Shown one piece after another: positions 8,655-15,877 of a stretch of 38,749 bases of DNA. A program made the translations under genes and the position numbers. The notes beneath the pieces are model-generated. The model was given only the letters and a program-made list of their open reading frames with translations, ran no database searches and was not told the origin of the DNA. How positions within the stretch are numbered: position 1 is the first letter of the stretch; each line of letters opens with the position of its first letter. The stretch is from Acidobacteriota bacterium (GTDB lineage: Bacteria > Acidobacteriota > Terriglobia > Acidiferrales > UBA7541), in the NCBI GenBank assembly GCA_016201285.1, contig JACQDE010000072.1, positions 1-38,749 on the forward strand. The letters run 5' to 3'.

Positions 8655-9185
8655 ATGTCTTTTATTCCGCAAATCAACGAACAGGAAGCGAGCGGCGCGA
8701 CGGCGCGCGTGTACGAGGACGTCAGAAAGGCGTACGGGAAGGTGCCGAACTTCTACGCGGTGCAGGGCACGCGGCCGGACGTGATCGGCGCGGAGATGGC
8801 GCTGGGCGGAAACATCATGAAGGACGAAGCGCTGCCGCGCGCGGTGAAGGAAAAAATCGCGCTGGTGGTGAGCGGAATCAATCATTCCTCGTATTGCATT
8901 GCGGCGCATTCCGAGGCGCTGCACAACCTGGGCGTGGCCAAGCCGCTCGCGCGGCAACTGTCGATCGACTACCCGAGCGCGCCGGCGAGCGAAGCGGAAA
9001 TGGCGCTCTTCCACTTTGCCGACAAGCTGACGCGGCAGCCGGGCGAGATCGCGCAAGCCGACGTGGACGGGCTGCGGCGGCACGGGTGGAACGACGGACA
9101 AATCTACGAGGCGGCGCTGGCGACGGCGTGGTTCAACTTCGTGAACCGGATTTCAGCGGGACTCGGGCTGATCCTGGACTTCTAG
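8655..9185 (+). CDS. Carboxymuconolactone decarboxylase / AhpD-like protein
   Basis: A 176-aa peroxidase-related AhpD-like protein. ATG at 8655 follows GGAGGT at 8645-8650. The family motif reads KIALVVSGINHSSYCIAAHS: the second Cys and the His of the CxxC...H signature remain, but the first Cys is Ser. Activity could thus depend on a single thiol. The gene converges on, and overlaps by three bases, the selenoprotein glutaredoxin-like gene on the other strand. Confidence 0.88.
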   Translation: MSFIPQINEQEASGATARVYEDVRKAYGKVPNFYAVQGTRPDVIGAEMALGGNIMKDEALPRAVKEKIALVVSGINHSSYCIAAHSEALHNLGVAKPLARQLSIDYPSAPASEAEMALFHFADKLTRQPGEIAQADVDGLRRHGWNDGQIYEAALATAWFNFVNRISAGLGLILDF

Positions 9186-9376
9186 CCAGAAGCTGAAAAA
9201 CGCTCCCGAACTCCCATGCTTGTCATATATCCGAGTTTCTCCAACTCGGTGATGGGCCATTCGTCGGCGGCGATGTTGCGCTCAATGAATTCGATTTTGT
9301 TCTGGGAAAGAAACTCTTTCATCTTGTCGCAGAACACTCAACCCGGCTGGCTGTCGAGGACCACATGTCTCGACAC
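9182..9376 (-). CDS. Selenocysteine-containing glutaredoxin-like protein (TGA read as Sec)
   Basis: A 64-residue frame interrupted only by TGA at 9338-9340. Reading it as U gives MSRHVVLDSQPGUVFCDKMK, a thioredoxin-fold start whose UxxC occupies the CxxC redox site of glutaredoxins. The rest (EFLSQNKIEFIERNIAADEW, PITELEKLGYMTS) aligns with the small glutaredoxin/NrdH family up to the TTPV loop. A GTG start at 9376 has GGAG six bases upstream. A hairpin with a GUU apical loop begins 18 nt after TGA, suiting a bacterial SECIS. It is last in the csoR metal operon, 16 bp after the CopZ-domain gene. Oddity: the cis-Pro strand and last helix are missing and the tail reads MGVRERFSASG, so the 3' end may be truncated. 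The Sec reading is inferred from frame, motif and hairpin. Confidence 0.78.
9306..9320 (-). promoter_or_regulatory. Putative SECIS hairpin of the glutaredoxin-like gene
   Basis: Minus strand GAAAGA-GTT-TCTTTC, a perfect 6-bp stem with a GUU loop. The loop G is the 24th nucleotide after the TGA, within the known bacterial SECIS window. The selD hairpin has the same triloop. Confidence 0.6.
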
Positions 9377-9392
9377 GGTGTTCTCCGACTCG

Positions 9393-9884
9393 CTACGTCC
9401 GTTCGATCGTGGTGGGCGCGGATTGGAGAGCCAGTCGTGCCTCGCGGGTCACACTGCCCAGGCAGCACTTCCCGGAAGGGTTCTTGGTTTCGCACGCGCA
9501 ATGGCCCGCCTTTACTTCCGCTTTGATTCGCTCCGCCATGCTGGATTTTCCTGTGCGCTGAATTTCATCCCGGATATTTCCCCGGGTGACCCCAAAGCAG
9601 TAACAGACCAGGCTGGAATCCTCCAACTCTTTCACGCCAACGCGCACCCAGAGATCCGCGCGACGGAAGGTCGGGGCAGCGGGGTCGAGAGGGAAATAGA
9701 CAACGTCGCAGCCGGCCGCGTCGCAGAAGTAGTACTGGGTCGGCGGCGCGCCGAACCGCAGGTGACGCACCAGGCTTTTCACCGTGAGCGTATCCACCTG
9801 CTTAGACCGCGTGCCGCAGACCGGACACGCCATCACTGCCGGCACTTCGGACCTCGGTTTGTTCACTGCACAGCATTCCGACAT
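9393..9884 (-). CDS. CopZ N-terminal-domain protein ([2Fe-2S]/zinc, BFD-like)
   Basis: A 163-aa Cys-rich protein matching, from memory, the N-terminal half of Archaeoglobus fulgidus CopZ. It has a zinc-ribbon-like CPVCGT near residue 20, YYFCDAAGCDVVYF, then VRVGVKE, VCYCFGV and the late TNPSGKCCLG, the pattern that holds one zinc and one [2Fe-2S] cluster. In A. fulgidus it is fused to an HMA domain; here the HMA protein is a separate upstream gene. ATG at 9884 (MSECCAVNK) is chosen over TTG at 9887. It probably moves electrons or metal within the metal-resistance locus; the exact role is unproven. Confidence 0.85.
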   Translation of the reverse strand: MSECCAVNKPRSEVPAVMACPVCGTRSKQVDTLTVKSLVRHLRFGAPPTQYYFCDAAGCDVVYFPLDPAAPTFRRADLWVRVGVKELEDSSLVCYCFGVTRGNIRDEIQRTGKSSMAERIKAEVKAGHCACETKNPSGKCCLGSVTREARLALQSAPTTIERT

Positions 9885-9923
9885 CAAGAATCTCTCACCA
9901 ATCAGCTTCGCACAAATATCGAA

Positions 9924-10271
9924 CTACTGGCCCTTGGGTTTCGGCACCTCAGCGCGATAACCAGTGCTGGATTGATTGAAAGCGGCAACGATCTTCTCCG
10001 GGGTCGTTTTCTTCGAGTCGTACTTCACAACGACCTCGCCGGTTTTCGCGTCTGCCTTCGCCGACTTCACCCCATCCACCTTGAGCAGTCCCTTCTGCAC
10101 GTTCTCCTCACAGGCGCTGCACGTCATTCCGCCGACTTTCAGTGCGCACTGGGTCAATTGCAGCGTCGCGGCCGCCGGGGCGGCGGGGTCAGCCTTTTTG
10201 CCTTGTTCGCCGACCGCCGGAGAGACAGCAATCAGCAACGCTGCTGTGATTACAGCCGGTTTCCTGTTCAT
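9924..10271 (-). CDS. Exported heavy-metal-associated (MerP-like) protein
   Basis: A 115-aa protein with a signal peptide (MNRKPAVITAALLIAVSPAV) and one HMA ferredoxin-like domain bearing GMTCSAC near residues 47-53. It likely binds a soft metal ion (Hg2+ or Cu+) in the periplasm. GGGAGGA before ATG 10271 is a strong ribosome-binding site. It lies between the MerTP fusion and the CopZ-domain gene on the same strand. Confidence 0.9.
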   Translation of the reverse strand: MNRKPAVITAALLIAVSPAVGEQGKKADPAAPAAATLQLTQCALKVGGMTCSACEENVQKGLLKVDGVKSAKADAKTGEVVVKYDSKKTTPEKIVAAFNQSSTGYRAEVPKPKGQ

Positions 10272-10361
10272 TTTGTTCCTCCCTGTTCAAACGATGATCT
10301 AACTTTCTGCGCACGCGCGCCCTCGTCCGCAAGACGGGGTGGCCTGCGGCTTGCGAAAAAC

Positions 10362-10964
10362 CTATTTCGGCCGGGCATCCGGCGCCGAAGCTTTGTAGCC
10401 CGTGCTGTTGACGGCGGCGACGAGCTTACCCGCGTCGGTCTGCGCGGGAGCGAATTTCACGCGCGCCTTGCCGAGGGCAAAGTCCACCTCCGCTCCCGCC
10501 ACGCCGGGCGTCTCCAAGAGTTTGCGCTTCACAACTTCAGCGCAAGCTTCACAGGTCATGCCGTTGATCTTGAGTTCCATTGTTTCGAGCCCGGCGCCAG
10601 TCACCAGTCCGGCCACCGCCGGCTGGCTCACCAACCGGGCTCCGTAAGACGGGAACAAAGCTAGGGCCGCCACGGCCAGCGTCGCCAGCCAGAGCAGCGG
10701 CTTTGCCAGGCGGCGGGAATGGCTTTCCGGCGCGCAGTTCTCGCCCGCGCAGGAGGGAGCCGCTTTCGGTTTGCGATAAACAGAATAGAAGCCCGCGGCG
10801 AGTAACACTCCGCTCACAGCAAGGAAATAGGGCCGAAGTGGAGCAAATGTTGCCACCGACGCCGCGCCCAACCCCAGCCCTCCCAGAACGAGCGGTCCGA
10901 GACAGCAGAGCGATGCTAGAAAGGCAGCAAGCGTGGAACCGATGGCGAGAGGTTTTTCGTTCAT
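10362..10964 (-). CDS. merTP: MerT-MerP fusion, mercuric-type ion transporter
   Basis: A 200-aa inner-membrane transporter. TM1 contains the Cys pair of MerT (ASLCCLGPLVLGGLG), TM2 follows, the cytosolic loop has C-x4-C (PSCAGENC), then TM3, and a C-terminal HMA domain carries GMTCEAC. The fusion of MerT and MerP is known in other phyla. TAGGAG precedes ATG 10964; the open frame upstream of it is non-coding. No merR or merA is in the window; the regulator is CsoR-type, so copper rather than mercury cannot be excluded. Confidence 0.88.
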   Translation of the reverse strand: MNEKPLAIGSTLAAFLASLCCLGPLVLGGLGLGAASVATFAPLRPYFLAVSGVLLAAGFYSVYRKPKAAPSCAGENCAPESHSRRLAKPLLWLATLAVAALALFPSYGARLVSQPAVAGLVTGAGLETMELKINGMTCEACAEVVKRKLLETPGVAGAEVDFALGKARVKFAPAQTDAGKLVAAVNSTGYKASAPDARPK

Positions 10965-10972
10965 TGTTTCTC

Positions 10973-11281
10973 CTAAAGGCTTTTGATGACGTGGCTCAAC
11001 GCGCCCTTCAGGTGGCGGAGCGCCTTCTCGCCTTCGCCGGCACGGACACAATTGGTGACGCACGTGTCCATGTGATTCTCCAAAAGTAACGCCGTCGCTT
11101 GGTTGATCGCGGAGCGGACCGCCGAAAGCTGAAGGAGTAAATCCTCGCAGCTCGAATGCTCGGCCAGCATGCGCTTGACGCCGCGGACGTGGCCTTCGAT
11201 GCGACTCAGGCGGTTCTGTAAATCCTCTTCGATCTCGGGGTCCAGGTAAACGCTTTTGAGTGCGGCCAGGGCCTTTGGCAT
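10973..11281 (-). CDS. csoR: CsoR/RcnR-family metal-sensing repressor
   Basis: A 102-aa all-helical DUF156 repressor. Cys45, His70 and Cys74 reproduce the C-H-C ligand set of Cu(I)-sensing CsoR; Cys78 is an extra thiol. Family members release DNA on metal binding. It is the first gene of the minus-strand metal locus and is followed after eight bases by merTP. ATG 11281 abuts a perfect CsoR-type palindrome, which also contains its Shine-Dalgarno sequence, so autoregulation is expected. Confidence 0.93.
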   Translation of the reverse strand: MPKALAALKSVYLDPEIEEDLQNRLSRIEGHVRGVKRMLAEHSSCEDLLLQLSAVRSAINQATALLLENHMDTCVTNCVRAGEGEKALRHLKGALSHVIKSL

Positions 11282-11282
11282 A

Positions 11283-11301
11283 TATCCCCTCCCTGGGGAT
11301 A
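11283..11301 (-). promoter_or_regulatory. CsoR operator overlapping the csoR ribosome-binding site
   Basis: A perfect inverted repeat, TATCCCC-5 bp-GGGGATA, one base upstream of the csoR ATG. It is of the G-tract type bound by CsoR repressors. On the coding strand the centre plus right arm read AGGGAGGGGATA, which is also the best Shine-Dalgarno. Confidence 0.8.
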
Positions 11302-11354
11302 GGATGTACTGGGGTCGGGCCGGGATGCAAGGAAAATAATCCGGCCAGGCGCGG

Positions 11355-11378
11355 GCGGCGGGGTAAACCCGCCGCTAC
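11355..11378 (-). repeat. GTAG-headed palindrome supplying the thiE stop
   Basis: Minus strand GTAG followed by GCGGCGGG/CCCGCCGC arms (overlapping the head) around a TTTAC loop. The TAG at 11375-11377 ends thiE. An identical core occurs at 34151-34174. Confidence 0.8.
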
Positions 11379-12088
11379 ACATTGCGCAGGGAGGAGACCA
11401 GGGCGGGGAGATCGGAGGCGTCCTGGAAGAGGCGAATCGCGGCGAGGCCGGCAGCGCCGGCGCGCAGGCATTCGCGCGCGTTGTCGAGGGTGATGCCGCC
11501 GATGGCGAGCACGGGGATTTGCACGGCGCCGCAAACCTTTTCCAGGCGGGCGAGGCCCAGCGGCGGGCCGTACTGGAGTTTCGAGGGCGTCGGAAAAATA
11601 GGACCGAAAATGATGTAGTGTGCGCCATCGCGTGCGGCGGCCCGGGCGTCGTCGAGGGAGTGGCAGGAGGCGCCGATCAGAAAGGGCTGTGTAGCGCCGG
11701 TCGGAACTTGTTCTGATGAAATCGGGAGGCCGGCATCTTGTTCTTTGCGTGACTGCGCCGCACACCGCGGCGGATTTTTCGCGCACCACGCGGCGACGTC
11801 CGCAACGGGAAAAGAGTCGCTGCCGAGGTGGATGCCGGCGGCGCGGGCAGCAAAGGCGACGTCGAGGCGGCCGTTGATGAGGATGCGTGTGGGAGTGCCG
11901 CGGGCGGCGGCGACGGCTTCGCGGACGAGCGTGGCGAGGGCGCGGCCGGAAAGATCTTTCTCGCGGATTTGGATCCAGTCCACGCCGGCGGCGACGGCGC
12001 GGCGGATCGCGGCGAGAAGAGAGTCTGCCTGCGGCGCGGGGAGCGAACCGCGGTCGGTGACGTAGCAGAGGATGGGGGCCGGGGCCAT
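11375..12088 (-). CDS. thiE: Thiamine-phosphate synthase (ThiE/TenI family)
   Basis: Joins HMP-PP and thiazole phosphate to make thiamine phosphate in the cytoplasm. A 237-aa TIM barrel with VTDRG near the N-terminus, WIQIREKDL (residues 38-46), the GIHLGSDSFPVAD strand and the phosphate-binding LAIGGIT. About 30 residues between the HLG strand and LIGASCHS (roughly 101-134) have no counterpart in typical ThiE. They are partly encoded by a GTAG-headed palindromic element at 11691. TenI versus ThiE cannot be settled from sequence; no other thiamine gene is near. Confidence 0.88.
   Translation of the reverse strand: MAPAPILCYVTDRGSLPAPQADSLLAAIRRAVAAGVDWIQIREKDLSGRALATLVREAVAAARGTPTRILINGRLDVAFAARAAGIHLGSDSFPVADVAAWCAKNPPRCAAQSRKEQDAGLPISSEQVPTGATQPFLIGASCHSLDDARAAARDGAHYIIFGPIFPTPSKLQYGPPLGLARLEKVCGAVQIPVLAIGGITLDNARECLRAGAAGLAAIRLFQDASDLPALVSSLRNV
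11691..11740 (+). repeat. Probable GTAG element inside thiE
   Basis: GTAGCGCCGG at 11691 and GGCCGGCATCTTG around 11728-11740 resemble the two ends of the GTAG-CGCCGGC-ATCTT-GCCGGC element at 20628, with other bases between. It corresponds to the extra segment of ThiE. The boundaries are uncertain. Confidence 0.45.
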
Positions 12089-12428
12089 GGCGAAGTCTCA
12101 CCGCTATCGTAGCGGAAGATTTCAAGTTGGAGATCTAAATTTCAGACCGAGAAGAGAAAAAATCTGCCACAGAGGGCACAGAGAGACACGGAGCGCACAG
12201 AGAAGAACGATTTTTCGTCCCGAGGAAAACCATCGGGACCGGAATGACGGTGGGTCAAGAGGCGGCGGCGTCCCGCGTGCGTTGATCGCGGTCGGTCTGG
12301 AGCCGGGACCGGGACGACAACGCGGCGGACCCCGGAGCCCGCCACGCAACGTCCTCCCGGCGTCCTCGGGTTCGCAGCGTGTACGCCCTTGCCGGGCGGC
12401 CTTTCTGGGGAAAACCCGGCTGCGGCGT
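12089..12428. other. 340-bp gene-free stretch with dispersed repeats
   Basis: Holds a cacagagg-type motif (about 12163-12206), an inverted repeat GTCCCGA/TCGGGAC at 12217-12239 and a G+C-rich remainder. No convincing coding frame, RNA gene or promoter was seen. Confidence 0.6.
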
Positions 12429-12776
12429 TTATTTGCGGGAATAAGCGTATTTGATGCTTTTGTCCAGGAGTTGCCTGAACCGGGCTCGATTGTCGAGAAT
12501 GCGCGACGGAATTACTGCGTATTCTTTCTTAACATGGCCGTTCGGGAAGTATTTGAGAGGCGTGACGCCCGCTTCCTTGAAAAGGTCGGCTAGAATTCGC
12601 GGAGGCAGCCTCAAGGCCACGCCGAATTTGCCGCATGAGATAAAGATGTTGTCGTCGACATAGCCGGCTATCGCCCCGAAGCAGTTCTTGAACGCCAGCC
12701 GATGCCTCTTGGCCAGACGCGGGGAACCGGTCTCGATCAGGGTTTTCAGGTTGCCAAGATAATCGTTCTTCTTCAT
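12429..12776 (-). CDS. TfoX/Sxy N-terminal-domain-like protein
   Basis: About 115 aa from ATG 12776 (MKKNDYLG); ATG 12806 would add ten residues. The sequence resembles stand-alone TfoX_N proteins: a small-residue core FGAIAGYVDDNIFISCGKFG, then VALRLPP and YFPNGHVKKEYAVIP. TfoX in gamma-proteobacteria controls competence genes, but stand-alone homologues elsewhere have no assigned function. Confidence 0.7.
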   Translation of the reverse strand: MKKNDYLGNLKTLIETGSPRLAKRHRLAFKNCFGAIAGYVDDNIFISCGKFGVALRLPPRILADLFKEAGVTPLKYFPNGHVKKEYAVIPSRILDNRARFRQLLDKSIKYAYSRK

Positions 12777-12842
12777 CGGTATCGGGTCCGATCGACTGCT
12801 CGACACTTTAGCACTCCGCGAGCGCTACCCTTCGTGGGGCGG

Positions 12843-13100
12843 TCACGGGACCCGCGAGGAACGGCGCCGGCGGCGGAGGAGCGCGCCGGCGATCCAGATG
12901 TCAAGCAAGCCGAGTCCGCTGATGCCCCCGCGGAGGTAGGAGTTCAGCAGCACGGGGATCATCTGGGGGTAGCGGTCGACGAAGAAGTTGCGCTCCCAGA
13001 AAGCGGACCAGGGAATGAGGACGAGAATCACGCCGAGCTCGAAACACAGAAGGACGAGAATGACGCGGAGCAGGCGGTTCATCAGGAGTTGGGGGCTCAA
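12843..13100 (-). CDS. Small membrane protein of unknown function
   Basis: An 85-aa protein if it starts at TTG 13100, whose codon overlaps the TGA of the TPR gene (TTGA), suggesting translational coupling; ATG 13082 (MNRLLRVILV) is the alternative. Two hydrophobic segments (about residues 9-33 and 58-74) flank a charged FWERNFFVDRYP loop; the C-terminus is an Arg cluster. No family recognised. Confidence 0.65.
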   Translation of the reverse strand: MSPQLLMNRLLRVILVLLCFELGVILVLIPWSAFWERNFFVDRYPQMIPVLLNSYLRGGISGLGLLDIWIAGALLRRRRRSSRVP

Positions 13101-15703
13101 CGGCGCTTCTGGAGAGAGGCGATGCGTTCGGCGACGTCGCGGTAGTCAATGTTCATGGCGTAGACCTGGGTGAAGCTGTCAAGGGCGGCCGGGATGGAGC
13201 CGGCAAGCTCCTGAGCGACGCCGAGGTCATAGCGGAGGGCGAGAACGGATTCCTGGTCGAGGCCGGGCGTGCCGAGGGCGCGTTCGTACCACATGGCGGC
13301 GATGTTGGGCTGTCCCTTGTCCATGAAGGAGAGGCCGAGCAGCGTGAAGCACTGCATGGCGTAGCGGAAGGACTGGCCGGACTGGACGGCCTTGGCCACT
13401 TTCTGAAACTCGCCGATGGCTTCTTCGAGCAGGCCCATCTCGCGGTAGGCGATGCCGAGGTTGTAGTGCGTTTCGAGGTCTTCGACTTCCTCCTCGGCGC
13501 CCATCTCGCCGAGTTCCTGGCGGAATTCGTTGAAGACTTCCCTGAGCTGCTCGACGCTTTCGCCGCTTCCGGGGGCCGGGGCGGCGGCGCGGAGCGAAGG
13601 CGGCGGCGCGGCCTCCTTGGGGGCGGCAGGGCCAAGCTCCAGCTCGTCTACTTCAGCGACGAGATCCTTCAAGAGTTGATCGGAAGTCATCTGCGCGGGC
13701 GGCGGAGCGGGCGCGGGCTCCGGCGGAGCGGGGGCGACTTCGAGCTCATAATCGAAAACTTCCGCGGTGGCTTCAGCAGCCACAGCAGGTTCCGCAGCGG
13801 CCTCGACGGAAACTTCTGGAGCGGCCTCCGGAGCGGCGGCGGGCGTCTCGTCGAGGAAGAGCGTGATCTCTTCGGGGGGAACCTCCTCGGCGGCCGGAGG
13901 AGGTGCGGGTTGGGCGGCGGGCTCGGAGGTCAACTGGGAAAGCGCGGCCCATTCCTCAGAGAGATCCACTTCGTGGACGGCAGCTTCGCCTTCGGGCCTG
14001 GCCTCGACTTCCTGGACAGGCTCGGCGCTGGCTTCCGGAATGGCCTCGACCGGGGCAGTAGGGATGGAGAACTCGGCGGCGGGCGGAGGCGACGGCGGGG
14101 CTTCCTCGGCGGTGAGGCGAGCGGCGCGCTGGAAACGGCGCCCAAGCTCGGCGAAGCGCTCGGCACGGGAGGAATCGCCGCGGCCGATGTAAACCTGCTC
14201 GAGCTGGGAAGCGAGCTCGGCGGTGCGGCGGTCGTTGCCGGCGCCGAGGTGGAGGTCGAGAAGCTTTTCGAGCACGGTGGTGTGCTGCGGCGCGCGCTGG
14301 AGGACTTTTTCGAGCAGATCGATGGCTTTCTGGGCGAGACCGTAGCTGGAGAAGAGGTCCACGTCGGTGAGCGACTGGTGGATGTAGATCTGGGTCTCAT
14401 CGTCGAACTGGCCTTCCTCGGGCGGGGTGGCGGAGACAACGGTTTCGACCATCTCGGGCGCGGGAGCGGGCGGGGGGGCCTCCGCGGGCTGCTGCGGAGG
14501 AGGGGTGGGAGCCGCTTCCTCGAGAGCAGGGAGGCCGAGGCGGGCGCGAACTTGGTCCAGGCGGCGGCGATTGTTCTCGTCATCGGGTTCGCGCTCGACG
14601 AGCTCTTCGAAGATTTCGCGGGCGCGCTCGAGCTGGCCGGAGGAGACAAGGGCTTCGGCAAGCTGGTCGAGGCCGTCTTTGATGCGGAAGGAATCGCTCG
14701 AGCGGCGGTAGGCGTCCACGAGCCATTCGAGCGGCTCGAGGCGCCCGGAAAGGCGCTCGGCAAGATTGTTGAGCGCCTGGGTGAGGCGGTCATAGTCGGC
14801 GGCGGCGAGCATGGGCTCGCGGATTTCGCCGATGAGCTCGAGGGCGCGGTCGGGCTCTCCGCTGTCGAGGAGATTCACGGCGAGGTCGTACACCACCGAG
14901 AAGCGGTCGGGAGCGGCGGTGAACACCTTGCGGGCAAACTCGACAGCGCGGTTGGCTTGGCGGGCCTGGAGGTAAAACTCGACGAGCAATTGCGTGGTGT
15001 CCGCGCCGGCGGCGGCGTCGGGAGCGGATTCGAGCAGCGTGATGGCCTCGGGCACCTTGCCCGTGGCGGCCAGCGCGCGCGCTTTCACGGAGATGGCGCG
15101 GGCGTTCGCGGGATCGGCCTTGAGAGCCTGGTCGGCGAACTTGAGGGCCTCGGAAAAATGGCCGTGGTCCAGCATGCGGTGGGCGCAGTTGAGGTAGGCG
15201 TGCGCCGCTTCGCGGCCCTGGCCGATGCCGGTGTACAGTTCGGCGAGGCGCAATTGGACGCGCAGGTTGTCCGGCTCGAGGTCGAGCAACTGGCGGAGGA
15301 CACCGACGGCCTTTTCGGTGCGGCCGCTGCGCAGGTGGGTCTCGGCAAGCTGGAGGTAGAGGGAGCGGGCCTCGCTCATCACGCCCTGGGCGACGTAGAG
15401 CTCAGCGAGCTTTTCCAGGGGCTTGGTTTCTTCTGGAGCCAGCTTGGCGATTTTCTTGTAGATGGCGATGGCTTTGCTGTTGAAGCCGTCGCCGAGGAAA
15501 ACGTGAGCGAGCTGCTCGAAGTATTCGAGAGCCTTGTGGATATCGCCGCTGCGGACGTGCAGGTCGCCCACGGTCATCAGGGTGACCTGGTCCTCGGGCT
15601 CGTTTTTCAGGATCTGCTCGTACTCGCTGATGGCCTGGGCGAGCTTGCCCTGGCTGAGAAACTTCTGCGCCGATTCCAGGTGTTTTGCTTTGTTAAATGC
15701 CAT
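13097..15703 (-). CDS. Large tetratricopeptide-repeat protein
   Basis: An 868-aa protein. Residues 1-390 are consecutive TPR-type helix pairs beginning HLESAQKFLSQGKLAQAISE. A Pro/Ala/Glu-rich low-complexity region (about 395-430 and 530-690) is broken by another TPR block near 430-520. The final 150 residues are TPRs again (ETHYNLGIAYREMGLLEEAI). No signal peptide. Probably a cytoplasmic scaffold for a multiprotein complex; in Myxococcota and Acidobacteriota similar proteins accompany secretion or motility genes, but nothing here identifies a partner. Confidence 0.88.
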   Translation of the reverse strand: MAFNKAKHLESAQKFLSQGKLAQAISEYEQILKNEPEDQVTLMTVGDLHVRSGDIHKALEYFEQLAHVFLGDGFNSKAIAIYKKIAKLAPEETKPLEKLAELYVAQGVMSEARSLYLQLAETHLRSGRTEKAVGVLRQLLDLEPDNLRVQLRLAELYTGIGQGREAAHAYLNCAHRMLDHGHFSEALKFADQALKADPANARAISVKARALAATGKVPEAITLLESAPDAAAGADTTQLLVEFYLQARQANRAVEFARKVFTAAPDRFSVVYDLAVNLLDSGEPDRALELIGEIREPMLAAADYDRLTQALNNLAERLSGRLEPLEWLVDAYRRSSDSFRIKDGLDQLAEALVSSGQLERAREIFEELVEREPDDENNRRRLDQVRARLGLPALEEAAPTPPPQQPAEAPPPAPAPEMVETVVSATPPEEGQFDDETQIYIHQSLTDVDLFSSYGLAQKAIDLLEKVLQRAPQHTTVLEKLLDLHLGAGNDRRTAELASQLEQVYIGRGDSSRAERFAELGRRFQRAARLTAEEAPPSPPPAAEFSIPTAPVEAIPEASAEPVQEVEARPEGEAAVHEVDLSEEWAALSQLTSEPAAQPAPPPAAEEVPPEEITLFLDETPAAAPEAAPEVSVEAAAEPAVAAEATAEVFDYELEVAPAPPEPAPAPPPAQMTSDQLLKDLVAEVDELELGPAAPKEAAPPPSLRAAAPAPGSGESVEQLREVFNEFRQELGEMGAEEEVEDLETHYNLGIAYREMGLLEEAIGEFQKVAKAVQSGQSFRYAMQCFTLLGLSFMDKGQPNIAAMWYERALGTPGLDQESVLALRYDLGVAQELAGSIPAALDSFTQVYAMNIDYRDVAERIASLQKRR

Positions 15704-15877
15704 CCGAGACTCTCAACGTGACCGGAACCGGCCGCCCCGCACCGCGGGACAGACGGAACGAGCGGCCCTCAAAGTGGCGGGCCATGAGGAAACGTGGCTA
15801 CGCTAGCACAGGGGGTAGAGGCAGTCAATGAAACCAGCGACCCATGTGATGCCAGACGCGAAGAGCGGGAGGGAAAG

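Noticed and set aside
10300-10361. CGCAAG/CTTGCG inverted repeat between merTP and the MerP-like gene considered as a terminator
   Set aside because: The loop is long, no T-run follows on the minus strand, and the two genes look co-directional with a functional link.
12122-12349. Minus-strand frame of 75 codons upstream of thiE
   Set aside because: Lies over dispersed-repeat sequence, low-complexity translation, no ribosome-binding site.
14005-14030. GGACAGGCTCGG in the TPR gene resembling a repeat arm
   Set aside because: No matching opposite arm or GTAG head nearby; probably chance within a Glu/Pro/Ala coding region.
13466-15721. Very long open frame (751 codons) on the plus strand
   Set aside because: It is antisense to the TPR gene; the Gly/Arg/Leu-rich translation has no domain and arises from G+C-rich codon bias.
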